34,668 nt of DNA, taken from assembly GCA_024641665.1 (NCBI GenBank), contig JAHECP010000044.1:1-34668 (forward strand), in the 5' to 3' direction. This DNA comes from Acidobacteriota bacterium. Its GTDB lineage: Bacteria > Acidobacteriota > Vicinamibacteria > Vicinamibacterales > JAHECP01. The notes beneath the pieces were generated by a model. It saw only the letters and a list, made by a program, of their open reading frames with translations, had not been told where the DNA came from and did not search any database. The position numbers and the translations under genes were made by a program. Positions 27,115 to 34,668 of this stretch are shown in pieces (the first letter of the stretch is position 1; each line of letters begins with the position of its first letter).

Positions 27115-27354
27115 ATGCTACGCAGCCTCATCCTGCTGTTCGTCAAGATCGCCATCGGTCTCCTGCTCACCGGTCTCGTGATGCCCGCCGAGCTCGCGAT
27201 GCTGCCGCCCTGGGCACGGACGCCGGCTACGGTCTGGATCACCCTGATCGTGTGCGTGGGACTCGTGGTGTTCCTCGGGCCGTCGGGTGACTGGGGCCGC
27301 AAGCGTGGCTCGAAGCCGAAGCCCGACGGCGCGCCGGCGCCACCCAAGGCCTGA
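27115..27354 (+). CDS. Small two-helix membrane protein, unknown function
   Basis: 79 residues: MLRSLILLFVKIAIGLLLTGL, then a short loop PAELAMLPPWARTP, then a second hydrophobic helix (WITLIVCVGLVVFLGP) and a basic, proline-rich tail (RKRGSKPKPDGAPAPPKA). No catalytic motif or known family. AGCGAGG before the ATG gives weak ribosome-binding support. It may belong to a transcript with the preceding secreted protein; the link is by position only. Confidence 0.55.
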   Translation: MLRSLILLFVKIAIGLLLTGLVMPAELAMLPPWARTPATVWITLIVCVGLVVFLGPSGDWGRKRGSKPKPDGAPAPPKA

Positions 27355-27416
27355 CGCGCCGCCGGCCGGTCCGCCGACGCGCCCTTCCGGCGACGGGCGG
27401 CGCGCCGGCGTCTGCC

Positions 27417-27443
27417 TTGACCCCCCTCGCACCCGCATAGTAC
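27417..27443 (+). promoter_or_regulatory. Possible weak promoter for the gcv operon
   Basis: TTGACC (27417-27422, five of six) is followed after 15 bp by TAGTAC (27438-27443, three of six). It sits about 70 nt before the gcvT start, in a locally A/T-richer patch. No glycine-riboswitch core is visible in this leader. Confidence 0.3.
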
Positions 27444-27514
27444 GTTTAGTCGATTATGGGGCCCATCATGGGGTCCTTCTGGGCTTCATCGCGGCTCCTC
27501 ATTCCTGTACCCCC

Positions 27515-28630
<1,116 letters not shown>

Positions 28631-28635
28631 TTCCC

Positions 28636-29007
28636 ATGTATCCAGCGGATCGGAAGTACACCAAGGACCACGAGTGGGTGATCATCGCGGGCGGCGAGGG
28701 CAAGGTCGGCATCACCGACTACGCCCAGAAGCAGCTCGGTGACGTCGTCTTTCTGGAGTTCCCGGACGTCGGCCGGCAGGTGAAGCAGGGCGAAGTGTTC
28801 GGCACGATCGAGTCGGTGAAGGCCGTCTCGGAGCTCTTCGCGCCGATGAGCGGCACGGTGACCTCGGTGAACACCGCGCTCACCGAGAAGCCCGAGACCG
28901 TCAACAGCGATCCGCACGGCGCCTGGATGGTGGTGGTCAAGCTGTCGAATCCGGGCGAGGAGAGCGAGCTCCTGAACCACGAGCAGTACGCGGGCGTGGC
29001 CCAGTAG
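28636..29007 (+). CDS. gcvH: Glycine cleavage system H protein (lipoyl carrier)
   Basis: A 123-residue H protein. Its lipoylated lysine is K62 in ESVKAVSE, flanked by GTI and the later [10 protein letters not shown]. It shuttles the aminomethyl intermediate between P, T and L proteins. Length and sequence are standard throughout ([38 protein letters not shown]). It lies 5 nt after gcvT and 28 nt before gcvP. The L protein (dihydrolipoyl dehydrogenase) and lipoylation genes are not in this window. Confidence 0.97.
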   Translation: MYPADRKYTKDHEWVIIAGGEGKVGITDYAQKQLGDVVFLEFPDVGRQVKQGEVFGTIESVKAVSELFAPMSGTVTSVNTALTEKPETVNSDPHGAWMVVVKLSNPGEESELLNHEQYAGVAQ

Positions 29008-29035
29008 CCCGCCCCGCCACGCCGCGGACCCTTCC

Positions 29036-31906
<2,871 letters not shown>

Positions 31907-31962
31907 AAACCCTCCGAATAGGGATCGACAGGGGGCTGATCGCGTACTACGATAGGGCCATG

Positions 31963-32540
31963 GTGCGTCGTGACGATGCGGACGCGCGCGCGCTCGCATC
32001 CCGCCGTTCCTCTCCAGCGGGTGCAAGTCCCGTCTCGGTAAGCGCCGGAGCGCCGAGTAGCAGACCCCAGGCGCGCGATGAGAGCCGTGTGGCCCAAGCG
32101 GGGTGTCCAGAGCCTCTACGGAGGGAGCCAGCACGCGGGCCGCAACATCACGTGAAGCCTGCAGCCTCGACACATTTACAACCCGAGAGCCGAGCCGCTC
32201 ATGTCACGGTGAAGGCCATGCTCGTCGCGCCCCAGTCCGGAGGTGCACGCGCGGCGAGTCTCGGCGGGGTAGGGGGCGCAGCACGCGTGCACGGAGCGGA
32301 ACGGAACACGAGAGGCCCGTCTGTGCGGCCCGAGTCGGGGCAACGCCGCTCGTATAAGCCATCGGCGGAAGCGAGGGCGGCGCAGCGGGAATCCGAGGGG
32401 ACCATAGTAGTGACGAGGCTCGCTCCTCTCTTACGATGAGAGTGGGGGGAGGAGAGGAGAGGCTGTCGACAAGGCGAGGCCTGAAGAGCCTCCGGAGGGT
32501 CGGCCGGTGGTAGGAAGGAGTCTGCTGAGCTTCGGTCTGG
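31963..32540 (+). mobile_element. Probable 5' remnant of a group II intron (no RT, no domain V)
   Basis: The stretch begins with GTGCG, the group II 5' end, and contains GGTGCAAGTCCCGTC, then a long structured region, then GAATCCGAGGGGACCATAGTAGTGA. That last block resembles the conserved sequence just before the intron-encoded reverse transcriptase start. No reverse transcriptase reading frame follows, and I could not find a domain V hairpin downstream to 33321. It therefore looks like domains I-III/IV only, cut off in domain IV. End coordinate approximate. The call rests on remembered motifs, not on a fold computation. Confidence 0.5.
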
Positions 32541-32552
32541 CGGCGGTCTGCG

Positions 32553-32610
32553 TTTGCTGGGCCCAGCAAAGAGAGCCGGAGCACTTTGTGCCCCGGCTCT
32601 CTTTGTTTTC
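32553..32610 (+). terminator. Strong intrinsic terminator overlapping an 18-bp perfect palindrome
   Basis: TTTGCTGGGCCCAGCAAA (32553-32570) is a perfect palindrome. Overlapping its right end, CAAAGAGAGCCGG (32567-32579) pairs with CCGGCTCTCTTTG (32593-32605). The inner GCAC-TTT-GTGC extends the stem, and TTTTC follows. This is the clearest Rho-independent terminator in the window. The two hairpins share CAAA and are mutually exclusive. Confidence 0.75.
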
Positions 32611-32675
32611 GGCCACCGTCATCGATGTCGAGCGCACCGAAGCGGGCGGGGCGGATCTTGTCGTGAAGCGGCCGG

Positions 32676-33182
32676 GTGGGACCCCTTGCGAAGAGGTGGG
32701 GTGAGCTGCAAGCTGAGGCCGAGGGATACGACCTCTGGTATGTCCGTCGCTACTTCGATTTCGATAGGCACAGATTGGATGACGACAGTCCGCGACACAT
32801 GCAACTGAGGGCGTTGTTTGTTGGCGCTGCGCGAATCATTGCGGCGCACAGCAAGACCTGGAACGACCGCATTATGTGGCTGCGTGGACGGGGAGACTAC
32901 TGGCTCGCACCCTACGCGGATCCCGCGAACGCTAGAGCGGCGCTCCGGCAACAGGTTCCACTAGAGTTGTTGGCCGGCATGGAGGCCCTACGTGAGGCTT
33001 GGCGACGAGCCGGGTCGCGGACAGTGGTCATCCGTGCATTACTCGCCAAGCCGCTCATGAGCAATGAGGCTCTTGTGGGTGGCGGCTGGTTGGATATTCC
33101 CCTCGTGGTCTACGTGGACACGGGCGGTGACCAGTTACATCGACTGGCCAGCATTGAACACCTTCTGCCTGGGCGAGAGTAG
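32676..33182 (+). CDS. Hypothetical protein, possibly frameshifted at its 5' end
   Basis: A 168-codon frame from GTG 32676 to the stop. The sequence (GELQAEAEGYDLWYVRRYFDFDRHRLDD … ARIIAAHSKTWNDRIMWLRGRGDYWLAPYAD … GGGWLDIPLVVYVDTGGDQLHRLASIEHLLPGRE) reads like real protein, but I do not recognise it. The preceding frame reads ATVIDVERTEAGGADLVVKRPGGTPCEEVG and stops at 32704. Removing one G from the GGGG run near 32700 joins both into EEVGELQAEAEG. It may therefore be a pseudogene, a sequencing error or two unrelated frames. Codon use is less GC-extreme than in the gcv operon. Located between the terminator and the convergent aminotransferase. Confidence 0.4.
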   Translation: MGPLAKRWGELQAEAEGYDLWYVRRYFDFDRHRLDDDSPRHMQLRALFVGAARIIAAHSKTWNDRIMWLRGRGDYWLAPYADPANARAALRQQVPLELLAGMEALREAWRRAGSRTVVIRALLAKPLMSNEALVGGGWLDIPLVVYVDTGGDQLHRLASIEHLLPGRE

Positions 33183-33321
33183 ACGGGGCACTTCTCTTAG
33201 CTGTTGAGAGCTCAGCGCGCAGTTGCCGCTCAGGTTGGTGTCGAGTCTGCCCGCCTGCAGAGAACACAAAACAGACTCAGGGGGCGCCTCTGGAGTTACT
33301 TACTAAGAACAACCCTCACCT
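33183..33321. other. Convergent gap, nothing recognised
   Basis: 139 nt between the unknown plus-strand gene and the aminotransferase stop. No hairpin with a T tract, repeat array or reading frame stood out. Confidence 0.3.
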
Positions 33322-34218
33322 TCATTCGCTATAGGGGGGTCCCACGGCCTCGAGCGCCATCTTCCGGTACGTGGCGAGCAGCCGCGCGGCCATTGGCCCG
33401 GGCGTACCGTTCCCGATCCGGTGGTCGTCGATCGAGACGACGGGCGTGACCTCGAACGTGGTGCCGGTGATGAAGACCTCGTCGGCCGCGTAGAGGTCGG
33501 CTTCCTGGATGGTGTGCTCCTCGATGGCCAGGCCGGCGGCCGGCGCCACGTCGAACAGGAACGCCCGCGTAATGCCCGCGAGCAGGCCCGCGCCGAGCGG
33601 CGGCGTCGCTACCCGCCCGTCCTTCACCAGGAAGATGTTCGACTGGGAGCACTCCGCGATCTCGCCCCGGTAGTTCTTCATCAGCGCCTCGGCGGCGCCC
33701 TTGCGCAGCGCCTCCTGCATGGCCAGGGCGTTGTTCAGCAGGTTGTTCGACTTGATGCGCGGGTTCACCGTGCCCGGGTGGTTGCGCACGATCGACACGA
33801 GCGCGAGCCGCACGCCGCGCTCGAAATACCAGGCCGGCGGGCCGGTGAGCTCCTTCGCGATCACGAGCAGCGTGGGCGTCGGGCAGGCCGCCGGGTCGTA
33901 GCCGAGCTCCCCGACGCCGCGCGTCAGGATCACGCGCACGTAGTACTCGGTCGCGCCCGGACGCTCGACCGGCAGCGCCGCGATCGTCTCGCGGATGCGC
34001 GCGCCGAACGCCTCGTCGCTGAGCGGCGGCTCCAGCGCGATCGCGCCGGCCGACCGCCGCAGCCGCGCCAGATGGCGGTCGAGCAGGAAGGGCGTGCCCT
34101 GATACGTGCGCAGCACCTCGTAGACGCCCTCGCCGTACAGGAATCCGTGATCGAAGACCGAGATGACCGCGTCCTGCTCGCGGCAGAGCTGGCCGTTGAC
34201 GTTGACAATGGCTGGCAT
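33322..34218 (-). CDS. Fold-type IV PLP aminotransferase (branched-chain or D-amino acid)
   Basis: A 298-residue class IV aminotransferase. The catalytic PLP lysine is K156 in RIKSNNLLNN. FDHGFLYGEGVYEVLRTY near residue 22 and ECSQSNIF and GLLAGITR in the C-terminal half are typical. The family includes branched-chain aminotransferase (IlvE), D-amino acid aminotransferase and aminodeoxychorismate lyase; sequence does not decide firmly. The gene upstream on the same strand looks like an Asp/Glu racemase relative, which leans slightly toward D-amino acid metabolism. GGAGT before the ATG at 34218 supports the start; a longer in-frame extension exists. Confidence 0.85.
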   Translation of the reverse strand: MPAIVNVNGQLCREQDAVISVFDHGFLYGEGVYEVLRTYQGTPFLLDRHLARLRRSAGAIALEPPLSDEAFGARIRETIAALPVERPGATEYYVRVILTRGVGELGYDPAACPTPTLLVIAKELTGPPAWYFERGVRLALVSIVRNHPGTVNPRIKSNNLLNNALAMQEALRKGAAEALMKNYRGEIAECSQSNIFLVKDGRVATPPLGAGLLAGITRAFLFDVAPAAGLAIEEHTIQEADLYAADEVFITGTTFEVTPVVSIDDHRIGNGTPGPMAARLLATYRKMALEAVGPPYSE

Positions 34219-34253
34219 CGGGCACTCCGGGAGTGATGACCTCGCGGCGGCGC

Positions 34254-34668
34254 TCACGGCGTCGTGGCGGCGGCCGCCTGCCGCACGACCTCGACGCCGA
34301 CGGCGCGGTCGGCGCGGTCGGCAAGCACCGCGAGACCGGTGGCCGCGGCGACGGCCTCGGCGGCTCCGGCCGCCGAGCGCGCGAGCACCAGGAAGTCGGC
34401 GCCCGCGCCGGCGACCCGTCTGGCCGCGTCGAGGGCGTCCGGCGCCGCGACGGCGAGCAGCTTCAGGTGGTCCTGGTCGCGGCGCGCCCCGAGCTCGGCC
34501 ACCGTGGCGCGCAGGACATCGTACAGCAGATCGGTGAAGTCGCGCGGCGCGCCCAGCTTCACGAGCAGGTCGATCGTCGCCTCGGGGCCGAGGCCGCCGG
34601 CGATGCCGAGCGGGGCCAGCGCCGCGCGCAGCCGCTCGGCCACGACCGTCGTCGGATCGACGAGCGGC
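34254..34668 (-). CDS. Asp/Glu racemase-like protein, partial at window edge
   Basis: The frame is open from the right edge to 34254; the start is probably outside the window. GIAGGLGPEATIDLL and DQDHL match the aspartate/glutamate racemase superfamily N-terminal region. Further on, GADFLVLARSAAGAA occupies the position where active racemases have a catalytic cysteine (P/C-C-N-T-x-H). No cysteine is present in the visible part, so it may be inactive or act differently. It is 35 nt upstream of the aminotransferase on the same strand and probably in its operon. Family assignment is tentative. Confidence 0.5.
   Translation of the reverse strand, partial: PLVDPTTVVAERLRAALAPLGIAGGLGPEATIDLLVKLGAPRDFTDLLYDVLRATVAELGARRDQDHLKLLAVAAPDALDAARRVAGAGADFLVLARSAAGAAEAVAAATGLAVLADRADRAVGVEVVRQAAAATTP

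Noticed and set aside
27355-27514. Glycine riboswitch before gcvT
   Set aside because: I looked for the paired GGAGA-type aptamer cores and saw none in the 160-nt leader.
32460-33321. Domain V of the group II intron
   Set aside because: No 34-nt hairpin with the AGC base and GAAA-type loop was found; the intron looks truncated.

Overview
The window is high-GC bacterial DNA (about 70% by eye) with tightly packed genes. Several features suggest Acidobacteriota, probably a Vicinamibacteria-like lineage: a Ser/Thr kinase–SUMF1–alpha/beta-hydrolase fusion (here broken), a PhoB-type winged helix fused to FHA, a single-chain GcvP, and many 7-bp tandem repeats between genes. This placement is inference from gene style; no 16S rRNA gene is present.

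Layout. 1-15.6 kb is mostly housekeeping: the end of dapF, a DASS-family anion transporter, a small helical lipoprotein (minus strand), radC, larC, metG, tatD, a long-chain polyprenyl diphosphate synthase, a macrodomain gene overlapping ligA, htrA overlapping an NtrX-like response regulator, the RNase P RNA gene (rnpB) and a sugar-nucleotide epimerase. 15.6-27.4 kb is accessory: a secreted minus-strand protein with an iteron-like array upstream, a lipoprotein cytochrome c, an MntA-HepT toxin-antitoxin pair, the broken kinase fusion, a winged-helix/FHA regulator, a ComEA-like secreted HhH protein, a type IV pilin-like protein overlapping a PilZ gene, an AAA+ regulator with a degenerate GAFTGA loop, and a secreted four-cysteine protein with a small membrane protein. 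27.5-31.9 kb is the glycine cleavage operon gcvT-gcvH-gcvP. 31.9-33.3 kb holds an apparent 5' remnant of a group II intron, a strong terminator and a possibly frameshifted unknown gene. The window ends with a minus-strand fold-type IV aminotransferase preceded by a partial Asp/Glu-racemase-like gene.

Working together: GcvT, GcvH and GcvP form most of the glycine cleavage system. The macrodomain protein and LigA are translationally coupled and linked through NAD/ADP-ribose chemistry. HtrA with the NtrX-like regulator suggests envelope-stress control. The pilin-like, PilZ and HhH genes suggest a surface or pilus-related group.

The most unusual signals are non-coding. (1) Heptanucleotide tandem arrays of at least three sequence families lie between genes and also inside larC and the kinase. 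(2) A 25-bp palindromic repeat in the broken kinase has both arms identical to the P3-region arms of rnpB. (3) Seven GAACGGAC-type sites at 21-24 bp spacing lie upstream of a secreted-protein gene. (4) The kinase gene carries two internal deletions, the first with a clear 9-10 bp microhomology at its junction.
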